From NCBI GenBank assembly GCA_030761205.1, contig JAULJL010000015.1, positions 7,135,501-7,199,500 on the forward strand: a stretch of DNA of 64,000 nt. Direction: 5' to 3'. The DNA comes from Fremontodendron californicum (Eukaryota; Streptophyta; Magnoliopsida; Malvales; Malvaceae). The notes beneath the pieces are model-generated. The model saw only the letters and a list, made by a program, of their open reading frames with translations, searched no databases and was not told the origin of the DNA. The position numbers were made by a program, and so were the translations under genes. Every line of letters begins with the position of its first letter. Within the stretch, counting starts at the first letter, position 1. Of this stretch, positions 1-12,400 are shown one piece after another.

Positions 1-2618
1 TGCCTGGCCTGCCCATATATACTCACGTTTAATTTTTTTTTTATAATTTAAAGGAAGGAGATTCGAACTTGTTCTTAAGTAAAAAAATTCATACACCAAT
101 TAACTGAGTCAAAAGTTCGGGTACACGTTTAACTTCAATATCTCAAGTTTAGTTTCTTTAATTTATATGTATGATTCCCTGTTTCTGCTGTGTCAATGTC
201 ACTACTACTCCAAGTGCTTGTAACAATCATGAAATTCATGAGCACCAAAGTCACCCACGTCTTTATTGATTGATTTATTTCTTGCTAGCAGCTGGGGTCG
301 CTGACAACTCATCAACGAAACAACTCATTTTTCCGACATCTTTCTCTTCGGTTCACACTCTTTTTATGAACAATTAAATAATTTATCAAAATTAATTGAT
401 TTATTTCTGATTTTTCATACTTTCAGCTTTAGTTCCTATAATTTTGTCTCCTTCATACAACTATTATCTATTTATTCTAAAACATAATTTATATCACCAT
501 TCACACATACCAGATTTATATATAAAATAAGAATTTTGTTATTAAAGATATTCTTTAAGACTAATTAATATATTATTTATAGTAATAGTATTGTATTAAT
601 TATAAAAATTAACAACTTTATTTATTATTTTCAATGTATTATGAATATTATTATATATATTAAACTTAAAAAATGTCCTTAACACACTTGTTAGCAAAAT
701 TCATAAAATAATTATAATTGTTAAAAAAAATAGAGAGAGAGAGAGAGAGAGAGAAAAGTTCCAAACTTCCAATCCGATATGGCATCAAAGTGGCCTAATT
801 AGTGATTAATTAAATTTATTTTCAATTAAAAGGACATTCTCTTGATTAATTACTATTAGTGTTATTGGATATACTTATGCAAATAATAATATAATTCACC
901 CATGTTTAGCCAAATTTTTATGTTTTAAGTTGAGATTTCTCATTAAAAATGAAAAAAAAAAATGCTAGAATGAAAATTTAAAAAAAAAAAAGATTACTAA
1001 TTAATAATGGCCTAATTAGCATTCATTATTATCGGAAGATGGTAGGTTTAAGTTATATTTACTTGTAAGATGGGTGCTTATATACTGTAATTAAAGATAG
1101 TTAAAATATTATTTTTTTTAAAAAAAAAAAATTGTATTTGCATCAAATTTAAGAGAAGATAATACAATATTTATTATAAATTAAAAATTTTCTATTTGTA
1201 AATCTAAATTGTTAGTCTCTTTTTTATTTTCATGAATTTAAAAAATAAAAAAATAAAAACTTTGATTTTGGTGTATTTAATTTTAAAATTTTAATTTTGT
1301 TTTTAAATTGATGTTTCATATATTATAACAATTAAGATTTAGGAGCATAGATTTTTGAGCTAAAACTAGAGTACATCCAAATGGAAAATAAGCTAAATGC
1401 CATTAACTTTTAGGTATATTTTTGCGGCCTTGAGTAACCTTTTAGAACACTATTTTGTTTGCTCTTTCTCAAATCTTATGCTTTTTCATTAGGAAAAAAA
1501 AAGGTCAAATCAGACCATTAAAGAGAATAATATTTGGGATAAGCACCCTGTAGATCATGACCCAGACAAATGAGTAATGAGATACCCCATATGTCGGCAG
1601 TTTTCTAATTAAAAACTTCAACGTTTTGCAACATGAGAGCGGAAATTTAAGGGGTATCACTTTTTCTAAGGGTTATTAATAATTCAAATAAAAACCAAAT
1701 GAAACTTATGTATTAAAAAAATAATAATAAAATAAAACTTTGGCTTTCAAAACAAAAAGTTAAGATAAAAGCTCAATAAAATGCAATAGTTGAAAGACGT
1801 GACTTTGCATTTGGAAGCATAATTTTTTTTTTATATAATGTATCTAATTTTGGTTATTATACAAATTATGCAATAGGTGTGATTAATATTATAATATATC
1901 TTCTTATCCAAAGTAGATCTTAGCAATTATATTACAAAAAATTGAGTATTTTTGACAAATTTTTTACTTAAAATACTTATTTTTTGTCGAAACTTTTTGT
2001 CAGTTTCTTTGAAACCGTTAATAATATTTCGTTAAAAATGTGAACAGAATTTTCAACAAAAAATTCTGTCAAAAAAAATTTAAAATTTTTATTTTGGATG
2101 TGTAGGTTAGGAAAAGGTTTAATTTCATTGTTAGTCCATTAATATCTCATATATCATAAAAAATAAGATTAATAAAAAAATTAAAAAAAAAAAAAAAAAA
2201 CCAAATCTCTTTTAACGGTTTCTTATATAACTATTTACCTGTATCAATCATAAATCTATTCATGGATTAGATTGAATCAAACCCGATTAATCTTTTGAAA
2301 TTTTTGTCAAAGATTCGACTTGACTCATAAAATTTTAAAAGCTCGATTTTTTTATATAAAAAAAATATTAAAATATTGAAAATAATAAAATATTAATATC
2401 ATGTCTCTCTCTCCCTTTTTTTTTTTGTATTTTTCCTCCACTATGTCCTAAATTTTATTGTATTTAATTCATTTATAAAAATATATATATATATATTTTA
2501 TTAATCTATACCTACTATAAAAGTAATCTCCTAAATGCATGAGAATTTAAAATTTTAAATTTTAAAACACACACATTTTGTCACATAACATATGTCATTA
2601 ATTATAGTTTGAGGGTTA
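1..2618. other. AT-rich intergenic DNA, no gene seen
   Basis: No reading frame with plausible codon composition or splice structure is visible on either strand. The stretch is AT-rich, with many A/T homopolymers and a GA dinucleotide run. I see no clear transposon ends in it. Confidence 0.6.
732..754. repeat. (GA)n microsatellite
   Basis: This is an uninterrupted AG/GA dinucleotide run of about 23 bases in AT-rich intergenic DNA. Confidence 0.9.
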
Positions 2619-2683
2619 ATTATGGTATTACACTCTTATTACTATATAATACATGTCATAAATCATAATTATGGTATTACACT

Positions 2684-2942
2684 TAGACTTGCTCATAGGT
2701 CGGGCCACGGCCCGAAATTTTTTCAACAATCTTTGCCCAAGATGGCCCGCGGGCTCGAAACACTGTTTATCATATATATATATATATTTTTTGTTTTTTT
2801 TTTATTTATTTTTATATATTTTTATAATTAAAATTTAAAATATATTATTATTATAATATATAAAATACTATTCCGGACCGGCCCGGATCAAGAAATGCCT
2901 TCCCAAGCCTAGCCCAATACGTCCGGCCCGTGAGCAGGTCTA
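2684..2942. mobile_element. hAT-like non-autonomous element, copy A
   Basis: The element is 259 bp long. Its left end reads TAGACTTGCTCATAGG and its right end reads TGAGCAGGTCTA, which are terminal inverted repeats. GC-rich ends with CGGGCC/GGCCCG motifs surround an AT-rich core. It is flanked on both sides by the identical 8-mer ATTACACT (2676-2683 and 2943-2950), the duplication length typical of hAT transposons. The flanks also form a local tandem duplication (about 2619-2667 resembles about 2937-2990) that shows the uninterrupted target. It has no coding capacity, so mobility must have come from an element elsewhere. Confidence 0.8.
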
Positions 2943-3074
2943 ATTACACTCTTATTACTCTTATTACTACATAATACATGTCATAAAACTATAATTTTAT
3001 GCCTCATGATTTTTGGATTAATTAGGTTATTTTAGATTATTTTTTGTGTTTGTTTAATCTTTTAATTAACACTA

Positions 3075-4160
3075 ATGAGGTACCTTGGACTTCAAGTTAT
3101 TTCGGGTTCGGGTCATATTGAGTTTGGGTCTTTTCGGGTTCGTACCTTCTCGAATTCGGATCTTTTCATTTTCAAATCATTTCAATTTCAAATATTTTGT
3201 GTCGTGTTCATGTTATTTTTCGTGTTGTATTCGTGTTATTTTTTAGTTTGTTCAAAGTATTTGTATTCGTGTTATTTTTCGTGTGTTCAAAGTATTATAA
3301 ATTTATATAATTTTTACAAGCTAATAATTTATTTAGTGTAGATTTTGACACATTCGTGTCATGTTCATGTTATTTTTCGTGTCATGTTCGTTTGCTCAAA
3401 GTATTATAAATTTATATAAATTTTTACATGTTAATAATTCGTTTTATATAGATTTTGAGTCGTTCGTGTATTTATTTTGTGTTTATGTTATTTTTCGTTT
3501 TGTGTCGTATTTTAATTATTTTTCATGTTGTATTCATGTCGTTTTCAATTCATCCAAATATTTTGCATAGTTTTTCGTGATGATTCAATTTAGATAAAAT
3601 TTTGTGTTTTTGTGTCGTGTCTCAATTCATTCCATATTTTGCATAATTTGTTATAATGATTCAATTTAGAGAAAAAAATGTATGTTCGTAACGTTTGTGT
3701 TATTTTATCGTGTGTTTAAAGTATTATAAATTTATATAAATTTTTACATGTTAATAATTAGTTTTATGTAGATTTTGACACGTTCGTATATTTGTATCGT
3801 ATTCATGTTATTTTTCGTGTCGTTTTTAATTTTTTTTTCATGTTCTGTTCATGTCGTATAATCATGTTGTGTATGAAATTGTCAAGTCTAATTGACACTA
3901 TTCAAATAACTCTCAATTTTGTATCAGGTGTCGTCGTGTTCATGTTATATTTTCTGTCATAATCGTATTCATGCTATTATATATTTATATAAATCTTGAC
4001 ATGTTAATAATTCGTTTTATGTAGATTTTGACACGTTTGTGTATTTGTGTCATGTTCATTTTATTTTTCGTGTCGTGTCGTGTTTTAATTATTTTTCCCA
4101 TGTTATGTTTGTATAATTATGTTGTGTCCGAAATTGCTAGATCTAATTAATCATATCAAA
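3075..4160. repeat. Degenerate GTGTC-rich repeat array
   Basis: Diverged copies of a unit recur here. Each has a TATAAATTTATATAA-like box, then a TAGATTTTGACACGTTCGTG-like box, then repeated CGTGTCGTGTT/TTATTTTTCGTG motifs. TATAAATTTATATAA-like boxes occur near 3294, 3402, 3722 and 3977. Open frames in the array are low-complexity Phe/Tyr/Ile-rich translations, not genes. A further diverged unit lies at about 4960-5200, beyond an inserted element. I do not recognise the parent element. Confidence 0.6.
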
Positions 4161-4294
4161 TAACTTTCAATTTTATATCAAATGTCGTATAATAATGAGA
4201 GATTATTTTTCTAAATTATTTTTACTTCTCTTGCTTTTTTATCTTTCAAATTTATTACAAAGTATCAATTCAAATCCGATAACATGCTCGGAGC

Positions 4295-4850
4295 TAGAGG
4301 TGTCCATGGGTCGGGCTTATGTATGGTATTAACACCATATATGTTTACCCAAGCCCGGCCAGGCCCAAAATCTGGGTCTCAAATTTTGCCCAAGTCCGTC
4401 CATATTTATAAATGTATAGCCTAAACTCGTTTAGGTCCGCCCATATTTTAAAAAAAAAAAATTAAAAAAATATATATTATTTTTTATTTAATCTTTAGTA
4501 ATTTTATATATATTTCTTTTATTAAGTTCTTAAATATTAACAACTTAACATATTTTTTAATATTTATACTATAATATTATATATATTTAATCTTTATATG
4601 AAATAAGTTATATAATATATATAAATAAAAATAATATATTATTTAATTAAAAAAGGGGCCGGGCCGAGTTTGGGCTTTGAATGTTGAAATCAAGACCAAA
4701 TTTATTTTTTAAACGGGCCTCATTTTTTTGCCCAAGCTTATTTTTTGGGTTTAACATTTTTGTCCAGACCCTCTCAAATATGGAACGGGCCTTCGAGTTT
4801 AGATAAATAATCCGACACAAATCTACTCGCAACCAAACGCAAACATCTAC
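4295..4850. mobile_element. hAT-like element, copy B (longer variant)
   Basis: The left end is TAGAGGTGTCCATGGGTCGG, matching the other copies. The interior has GGGCC-rich segments around a TATATA-rich core. The right part contains repeated CGGGCC motifs and may end near ACATCTA at about 4850, but it is eroded and no convincing 8-bp target duplication is visible. It interrupts the GTGTC-rich array. Its length of about 0.55 kb is roughly twice that of the other copies. Confidence 0.55.
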
Positions 4851-4959
4851 ATTAAATGTATTCACGAAAAGAAAAAGGTGTTTAAAGCAAATGTCATCTT
4901 GGAATTATTGGGGAGGCTATGTTCATCCACGTGCGCATATATATATATATATATGGTAA

Positions 4960-5200
4960 TACATGCATTTATATTTTATTCATGTTATTTTTATATGTCA
5001 TAATCATATTTAAGATATTATATATTTATATAAATTTTGATATGTTAATAATTCATATTATATAAATTTTAACATATTCATGTATTAATATCATATTCGT
5101 GTTTTTTATGTCTATCGTGTTTTTGTTATATTTTAATTATTTTTCTTATATCGTTTAATTATGTTATGTCCAAAATTATCAAATCGAATAAAATATTTTT
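4960..5200. repeat. Outlying unit of the GTGTC-rich array
   Basis: This diverged unit has the same order of boxes as the array at 3.1-4.2 kb: a TATATTTATATAAATTTTGA box near 5020, an ATATAAATTTTAACATATTC box, then TTATTTTTC and CGTGTT motifs and an AATTATGTTATGTCC segment. It is separated from the array by copy B of the hAT-like family. Confidence 0.5.
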
Positions 5201-5350
5201 CTCAGCTCATATCAGATACCACCAAAATAAAATTTGCACTCTTGTTATTGTGTCTATAAAAAAGCCAGAATTTGCATTTAGAAAAAAAGGAAAAAGAGAA
5301 AAAAAGACACAAGAGGCAGACGTCATTCATGATCAAATACAATAAAAAAA

Positions 5351-5930
5351 TTAGGTTAATTTGAAAAATATGCCGTCAATAATTATTTTATTTTTAAATG
5401 ATCTAATATGTTAAAATTATTTTTAAAAAAATGAAAAAATTAAAAATTATTAGGATGGATATTGTAAAGACAAAATTACCCTTAATGAATTTTTTTTTTC
5501 CTTTTTTCTCCTATTAAGAAAATATTATTTTTTCAAAATTTTAACTGAAAATAAATTTAAAAATAAAAAATTTAAATATATATTTTTTAATTTTAAAAAA
5601 TAAAAAATTTTAATTTTAAAAATTTATTATTTTTATTATTTAAAATTTTTTAATTAAAAAAAAGTTAACTAAAAATAAAAATATTTAAATATTTATTTTT
5701 TAAAATTAAAAAAATTTATTTTCAAAAAATTTATTTTTTTAATTAAAAAAATAAATTAAAAAATAAGAGGAAAAATAGATTTTTTCATTGAGTGCAATTT
5801 TATCTTTACAATATCCTTCCTAACAATTTTTAACTTTTTCATTTCTCTTTTTTTTAAATAATTCTAACATATTAAATCATTTAAAAATAAAGTGACTATT
5901 GAAGACATGTTTTTCAAATTAATCCAAAAA
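5351..5930. mobile_element. Fold-back element with long inverted arms, copy 1
   Basis: The left arm (from about 5351, with AATTTGAAAAATATGCC) and the reverse complement of the right arm (from about 5930, with AATTTGAAAAACATGTC) match over roughly 150 bases. The match includes a shared segment around GGATATTGTAAAGA at about 5455 and its mirror at about 5810. The centre is almost pure A/T. There is no coding capacity. A second copy lies at about 59.09-59.64 kb. Exact ends and target duplication are unclear. Confidence 0.7.
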
Positions 5931-6119
5931 TTTTCCTGTGACACTATATCAAATAAAATAATTTAAGACACGATGATATAGACTCAATTGGTTATTATTT
6001 TTTAATATTTATTTGTTCAAATTAAAGGTTCAAAATTATTTAAGTATAAAATTAATAGTAGTTACTATCGCAGTGAGATCGGATACTGTAGCGGTAAGAT
6101 TAAAATCAACGGTGAGATA

Positions 6120-6740
6120 TGTGTTTGGATGCAAATATAACGGTGACAATGAGATGAATTGTAGTAAGAAAAATAAATGACCATTAAAAACATTAGATTA
6201 AAATATGTATGAATATATAATTAAATTTTTAGATTATTTGATATTATAAAATTAATAAATAATTAAAATTTATTAAAATTATATTTATATAAAATAATAA
6301 TTTATTAATAGATAATTAAAAATTAATAAAATTATATCAAATAATATTTTTGTATTTATTTTATTATTTATTTTTATTTAATTCATATTAATTCATATTA
6401 ATTATAAAATTTATATATTTATTTGATTTAAACTATAATAAAATTCATATATTTGTTAACTTATTATATAATAATAAATTTATCATATATTTATTTATAA
6501 TAAAAAAACTAAATGAAAATTAAAGTGAAAGTTAAATTAAAAAAAAGACTCTCCCACTGGAGGGTCTTTCTTTTCACTAGAGTTTGAAGCTCTAATGGAA
6601 GGAAAATGAAAAAAAAAAAAAAATGGACAGCACGATGAGACCGTGTTGTCCCTACTTTTCAAATGGTATTAGTGGCATGATTGGAGCAATTTTTTGTCCC
6701 AATCATGCATCACCGACGCTTCGTTTAAATTCAAACGAAA
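6120..6740. mobile_element. Possible inverted-repeat element, diverged
   Basis: The left side contains TATGTGTTTGGATGCAAAT followed by an ACGGTGAC-like box. The right side, read in reverse, contains TTCGTTTGAATTTAAACGAA followed by CGTCGGTGA. These could be diverged terminal repeats. A similar left side (ATATGTGTTTGGATTCAAAT) occurs near 35345. The interior is AT-rich with one small GC-richer patch (6545-6740). Ends and class are uncertain. Confidence 0.35.
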
Positions 6741-7188
6741 CCTTAATCATTTGTCCATTAGTAGTCAAATACGATTTTTTATTTATTATTTTTCACTTTT
6801 ACTTTTCAATAAATTTTGAGGAAGTAAAAAGTAAATGATAAAAAAGCAAGTGAGTAAAGTAAAAACGAAAATGGAACCTAAATAAACCAGCATTAATGGT
6901 TAATTTGAGTGTCTTTTTTCCCCTATGTTTGTTGCTCCTAAATTATCTCATTGATGTGTTTTCATGAATGAGTGAATAATAATCTTATAGACTCTGTCGA
7001 TAAAAATTATCATGAAGTCTTACTTGTATATATCACTTAAAAGTTAAAATCATAAATTAATATTCATATCTCATTACGAATATAAAAATATATTCATATT
7101 ACTTGATTGATATTAATTTAATAAGTAATTGTTTGTTTACATCCAAAACTTTGATTACGATGATATCATAACAAAATTTCGTGACAGT

Positions 7189-7192
<4 letters not shown>

Positions 7193-7228
<36 letters not shown>
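7193..7228. repeat. (AT)n microsatellite
   Basis: This is an uninterrupted AT/TA dinucleotide run of about 36 bases. Confidence 0.9.
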
Positions 7229-7230
<2 letters not shown>

Positions 7231-7436
7231 CGATCTATAAAATCATTATTATTTTGGAATTCGGATACCAATAATTAATTATTTAATCTAAAGGTAGCAT
7301 GCATTAGTAAAAAGGGTTTTTGTCATTTTTGTTTGGAAGTACAAAGATTGAGGTGGCAGTGTACTGTCGAGTTTGAGAGAGAGACGTGTTTACCAAACAC
7401 TTGATAAATGATAAATTTCAAATGCATGGTTTGAAG

Positions 7437-7695
7437 TAGAGGTGCTCGTTGAAGATTTTTGTTCAGACTCGGTCTTAACCGGGCCTGAGCTGGTCTGTTG
7501 TTCAGTAAATACTGTTCATTATATTTAAAAAATAAAAAAATATTTTTTATTAATATTTTTATATTTTAAAATTAAATAAAATAATATTATTTTAATACTT
7601 AAAATATTATTTCGAGTCGGTCCGGAACAAGAATTTTTTGCCCAAATCTGACTCAATACAGATCAAATGAACTGTCCCGTCTATGAGCAGATTTA
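7437..7695. mobile_element. hAT-like non-autonomous element, copy C
   Basis: The left end is TAGAGGTGCTCGTTG and the right end is CTATGAGCAGATTTA. The length is 259 bp, the same as copy A. The 8-mers GTTTGAAG (7429-7436) and GTTTGAAT (7696-7703) flank it as a nearly perfect target-site duplication. The core is AT-rich and no protein is encoded. The bases to its left resemble those to the left of copy D at 8.2 kb. Confidence 0.8.
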
Positions 7696-8197
7696 GTTTG
7701 AATTATATCTGTTCATTGTCGGATCGGATTGAATTTTGAGCTCAAGTTTTATATTAATGAAGGTTATGAAGCTTAGTTCAATTCAAGATATGGATAAATT
7801 TTTGTCTTTTACTCAATTCGGCATGTAAAATTGTTAAATAGACTCACATAAATTTACCCAAATTTACACATAAAAATTTGATCCCTTTTAAAAACATCGA
7901 TCATTCTTTAAAAAAAAAATATATCAATCCTTTTTAAAAAATTTTAAAATCGCTCGTTTTTAAAAATTTATATTATTAATAGTAAAATGAGCTGACTTGA
8001 GCCTAAGCAAAAATGCCATACTCAATACCCTACCCATTTTTTTTATCCATATCCGTTTTTCAAATTCAATAATTCTGTCCAAACTTTAGGTTTAAACGAA
8101 TAACTCGACACTTGCACAAGTCTAATTTAAAACAATTCAAAATTAGAGAGACATATAAAGAAAACACATGATAAATCCCAAATGAATGGTTTTAAGC

Positions 8198-8474
8198 TAG
8201 ACCTGTCTATGGGCCGGGTAGCCCACCCGGCCAGGTCAGCCCGGTCCATATTGGGTCGGGCCTGGACATGGTTGTTTATGATCCGGCCAGGCCCGGATCA
8301 CTGTTTAAGTATTAAAATATTATTTTTTTATTTAAATTTAATTATAATATATAAATATTAATAAAAAAAGTATTTTTTTAATATTTTAATATATTTAAAT
8401 AGTAAAACGGCCTTATACGACCCGGCCCCGACCCGAATGGCCCCGACCCGGTCCGGCCCATGGAAGCATGTCAA
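8198..8474. mobile_element. hAT-like non-autonomous element, copy D
   Basis: The left end is TAGACCTGTCTATGGGCCGG. The right part contains a GGTCCGGCCCATGGA segment and an eroded end near CATGTCA. GC-rich ends enclose a TATTAAAATATT-type core. A target duplication is not certain; GGTTTTAA on the left and GGTTTTCA on the right are candidates. Confidence 0.65.
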
Positions 8475-8510
8475 GGTTTTCATAGAAACCGTATCTAGCT
8501 ACGTCAGTAA

Positions 8511-8775
8511 TAGACCTGTCCATGGGCCGGATAGCCCGTCCGGACCTGGACATGATTTTTTTTATCCGACCCGGATTACTGTTTAAATATTAAAATATTA
8601 TTTTTTTAAAATTTAATTATAAAATATATATAAATATTAATTAAAAAAATTATTTTTTAATATTTTAATATATTTAAATAGTGAAACGTGCTTATACAGA
8701 CCAACCCGAACTTGACCCGAATGAACTTAAACAAAAAAAAAAATTTGGACCGCGACCCGGCCATGGACAGATATA
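8511..8775. mobile_element. hAT-like non-autonomous element, copy E
   Basis: The left end TAGACCTGTCCATGGGCCGG mirrors the right end, which reads CCGGCCATGGACAGATA. Candidate 8-bp target duplications are GTCAGTAA (8503-8510) and ATCGGTAA (8776-8783), matching at 6 of 8 positions. It lies only about 40 bp from copy D and resembles it along its length. Confidence 0.75.
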
Positions 8776-8848
8776 ATCGGTAAGCTGTCCTCAAATATTA
8801 CGGATTGACTTAGCATTTCCTTTATACCCATGAAAAAGTGCTCAATCA

Positions 8849-9445
8849 TGTTAGGAATTTGTAAGGTACTGTCCCCTTCAAAAGCTTTGATATAAAAAAT
8901 TGAAGAATGCTTTATCTAATAACTATTACCCCACAGGGCCACAGTAAAAAAGCTGATGATTTTCGATTATGGTGGGCTGAACAAAATCACCCATTTTCAA
9001 GTCTCAATACATTTAACAGGATAAAGGTTACCAAAATAAAATACTATCTTCACATTTAATGAAGGATAAAAAGTTTGGCGACTGATCTATTAATTACTGA
9101 TTTTGTTAATAGTATTTTAATTTTTAAGAGTATTTTTTAAAATTATTATATATAATAATATTTTTATTTAATTTATTAAAAATAATAAATAAAATTATCA
9201 ATAATTACATTTGTAAGATACTTCGCTCAATCCCCTTCAAAAGCTTTGATATTTGAAGCATAACTATTAGTCTATTACGTACCCACACAGTAAAGAAGGT
9301 GATGATTTTCAATTATGGTGGGCTGAACAAAATCACCCATTTTCAAGTCTCAATACATTTAACAGGATAAAGGTAACCAAAATAAAATACTCCTCCCATT
9401 TAATGAAGATAAAAAAGTTTGGCGACTGATATATTGATTATTTTC
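8849..9445. repeat. Direct duplication of about 220 bp
   Basis: The segment at about 8849-9090 is repeated at about 9209-9445. Both begin with ATTTGTAAG and CCCCTTCAAAAGCTTTGATA and continue through GGTGGGCTGAACAAAATCAC and a shared TTTGGCGACTGAT end. Identity looks high, with small indels. The roughly 120 bp between them is AT-rich. I see no reading frame in the unit. Confidence 0.75.
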
Positions 9446-11360
9446 CCTTCATAGTCAAGCAAAAGTTTCCTTTATGACCAGTCTTCCTTAATTATAGTGT
9501 CAGAAAAGTTAGTAAAAAAAATTCAATGGTAGAAAAACTTATCCATCTCTTTTTTATTGAAATTCTAATTTGTGCAACCTCATAAATAGAAAATTATAGT
9601 ATTTCAACACTATCTACGTTTGCAATCCTTGAAATCCCCTTGAAGTTTTGCTCAATTCAAGTCAGAATTTGAGATTTGATTTTTGATTCCAATAATTTTC
9701 AAAGCAGTTTAATTTATATAATTATGAACAAATATAAATCTGTTAAATCAGCAGGGTCTTTTTTTTATTTTTATCTTTAGCATGAAAAAGATTATTTTAA
9801 CATGACCATGTTTATGGTTAATTTATAGTTCTGAAAATTTGAGTTCAACAATATTATTGCTTATGTAATAATATATTCCTTTTCCTCTTAAATTATAAAA
9901 TTAAAGATTAAAAAGTTCTGCACAAAGGAAGCTAGCGTAAATTCTATGTAGTTGAACGTTGAAACTTTGTCAAGTTTCGCTTTTCTCTTCAAAATGGCAA
10001 TTTGTGAGACCAAAATAAGCGATTTTTTACCTAATTAATTTGTGACATCATTGTAGGTATAATCATGAGGGTTTTAATAATCTTTCCTTTTTATAATAAT
10101 TTAAGTAGACTAATCTATATAATTTAGCATTTTCTCATTCTTTTTGACAGAAATTTCTCATTCTTTTTGACAGAAATTTATCAATAGCAGACTTTTTTTA
10201 CTCAAACATAACAGCTGAAAATAATAATCAAGTATTTAGGTCATTTTCAAATATTCTTAAGACATCCAACACAAAAAAGATTTTCATATTAAAATTTATA
10301 AAGATGATCAATTTATATTGGTGTAAAATTAATTAATTTTATATATTTTTATAACTTCATACACGAGTAATATTTTAACAAACTGATCGCTGGATTTAAA
10401 AATATAATCGCATTCGTCGTGCACGTAAAATTTCGAATTGATTCTATATCATATCAATCGAGAATACCGTCTTTTTATATATATTTAATTGTTGAATTTT
10501 TTTTACATGAAACAAATAGTTAGATATTTTTAATTTATTCAAAATTTGATATGGATGATTTACATGAATAAAATATGAAATACAACGGTCAAATTAAATA
10601 AATATAAATTAATCATATAAAATTACATTAATTTTATATTAATGTAAGTGAATCCTTTTATGTATATATATATATATATATAAACTTTGAAAAATCTCCA
10701 ACGATTTTTCTAATCTACACATGATCTGATGATCATGACAAAACTGAACTAAGTAGAATTATAAAAATATAGAAGCCAAAAGCTGCTTTCTCATTGGCCA
10801 TTATATCCCACTTGTGTATGACTTTATTGGCCAACGATACACTAAATCCCGTATATCATGATGTTGCTTTCGTTTTAAGAAATTTTATTTTTAACAACAA
10901 AACCTTTTTTAAGCAATTTTATAATATTGCAAAAATTATTCTTTTTAGTAGCATAAAAGACATTATATTACAATAAAATATACTCCACATTAATCACATT
11001 TCGTAGCAATAATAATAAACATATAAAAAAATTATCCAAAAAATATAAACATATAAAATATTGCTACAAGTTAATACTTTTTGAAACACTATTATTTGTA
11101 ACATTTTACGATAATTTATATATTTTTTATCAGTATATCTTTTTAATTAAAAAAGCACTTTGTAATAATTTTTAAATTCTTTACATAATTAATTAGAATA
11201 TATATATATGGGATTAATTAAACTTGCTTAATCTCTTAATCAAAGAAAGCAAATCTCCAATTAGATGACTTCAACGTTGGCTTACATATTAAATCACAAT
11301 TATTAGATTTAATTAATGTAGGTTAAGAGTAGTCAACTGCTAAGCTTCATTATATGAGAC
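9446..11360. other. AT-rich intergenic DNA, no gene seen
   Basis: Apart from the short tandem duplication at 10.13 kb and AT microsatellites, I see no coding region, RNA gene or clear element ends here. Confidence 0.55.
10131..10179. repeat. 24-bp tandem duplication
   Basis: The unit TTTCTCATTCTTTTTGACAG followed by AAA occurs twice, head to tail, in intergenic DNA. Confidence 0.8.
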
Positions 11361-11602
11361 TAGACATGTCCATAAGTCGATGACAGTTTGAATTTTTTTT
11401 CCTTATTTAAGTTCATTTTGGATCAAGTTTGAACCGATCTAAAATCTCGTTCTATTATTTAAAAAATATTTTTATATTAATACATATATTTTATAATTAA
11501 ATTTAAATAAAAATATATTTTTTATTTAATAAATAAAATTTGGGTGGACCGATTTAAGTTATGAAAATTCTTATATAGACCTGATCTTTGGAAAGATCTA
11601 TG
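11361..11602. mobile_element. hAT-like non-autonomous element, copy G
   Basis: The left end is TAGACATGTCCATAAGTCG. The right end is degraded (around AAAGATCTATG). Candidate target duplications are TATGAGAC (11353-11360) and TATGAACC (11603-11610). The core is AT-rich, as in the other copies. This is one of the older-looking members. Confidence 0.55.
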
Positions 11603-12118
11603 TATGAACCAAGTCCTTTGTATTTGACTTATATATTTTTATTATCTCATATGATTTCAGAAATAATTTTAATAATTAGCTTTGGAAAAAAAAAAAAATT
11701 AATAGTCCAAGAAAAATATTTTGGATAGCAAATTAAAGCCAGAAAGCAACATCTTTGTCCCACGCATGAGCACGGAGCACTAGCTGCTTTTCTTTACCCT
11801 GTCAAGTTTCAAAACTGTTAATATACCAATTTCCGAACAATGCCATATATATAGATATATATATATATATATATATATTTCTTTATTTCTTTTGTTTTTC
11901 TGTCTAAATATATTGCATATAATATATATCAAATTCATAAAAAAAGAAATTCAACTCCATGTGTTCTAATTAAGCATGTTAAAAAAAAAAAAAAACGTAT
12001 TCTCCTCTTTGTCCGTCTTGAATTTCTTTGAGGAAAAAAATAAATTTCAACTAATTTCTTAAACACCGGTTATGGTTATGGTTATGGTGATTAACAATAA
12101 TATGTCAATGGTCATATG

Positions 12119-12400
12119 TACACCTGTTCAATGGTCGGATTATTCACTCGATCTAATAGATTGAGTCGGGCTTGACTAACCATTTTTCAATTCGACTCGA
12201 CCCGAATTATTATTTATTAATAAATTTTTATTTAAATTTAATTATAAAACATATAAATATTAATATAAAATTATTTTTTTAATATTTTAATATTTTTTAA
12301 ATAATGATTCAGACTTACAAGTAGGACTTGAGTAAAAGCTGTAAAAAAAAATTAATAAATAACTTGAACCTCGACTATATCCAACTTATGAACACCTCTA
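12119..12400. mobile_element. hAT-like non-autonomous element, copy F
   Basis: The left end is TACACCTGTTCAATGGTCGG and the right end is CTTATGAACACCTCTA, so the terminal repeats match the family. Flanking 8-mers GTCATATG (12111-12118) and ATCATATG (12401-12408) agree at 7 of 8 positions. The core is AT-rich with TATTTATTAATAAAT-like sequence. There is no coding capacity. Confidence 0.75.

Noticed and set aside
2622..3570. Several 69-88 codon frames in the GTGTC-rich array
   Set aside because: They translate repeated GTGTTATTTTT-type DNA into Phe/Val/Tyr-rich strings and overlap repeat units.
12065..12090. Interstitial telomere-like repeat (GGTTAT units)
   Set aside because: There are only three to four units of GGTTAT, not the plant telomere unit TTTAGGG. 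It is a chance short repeat.
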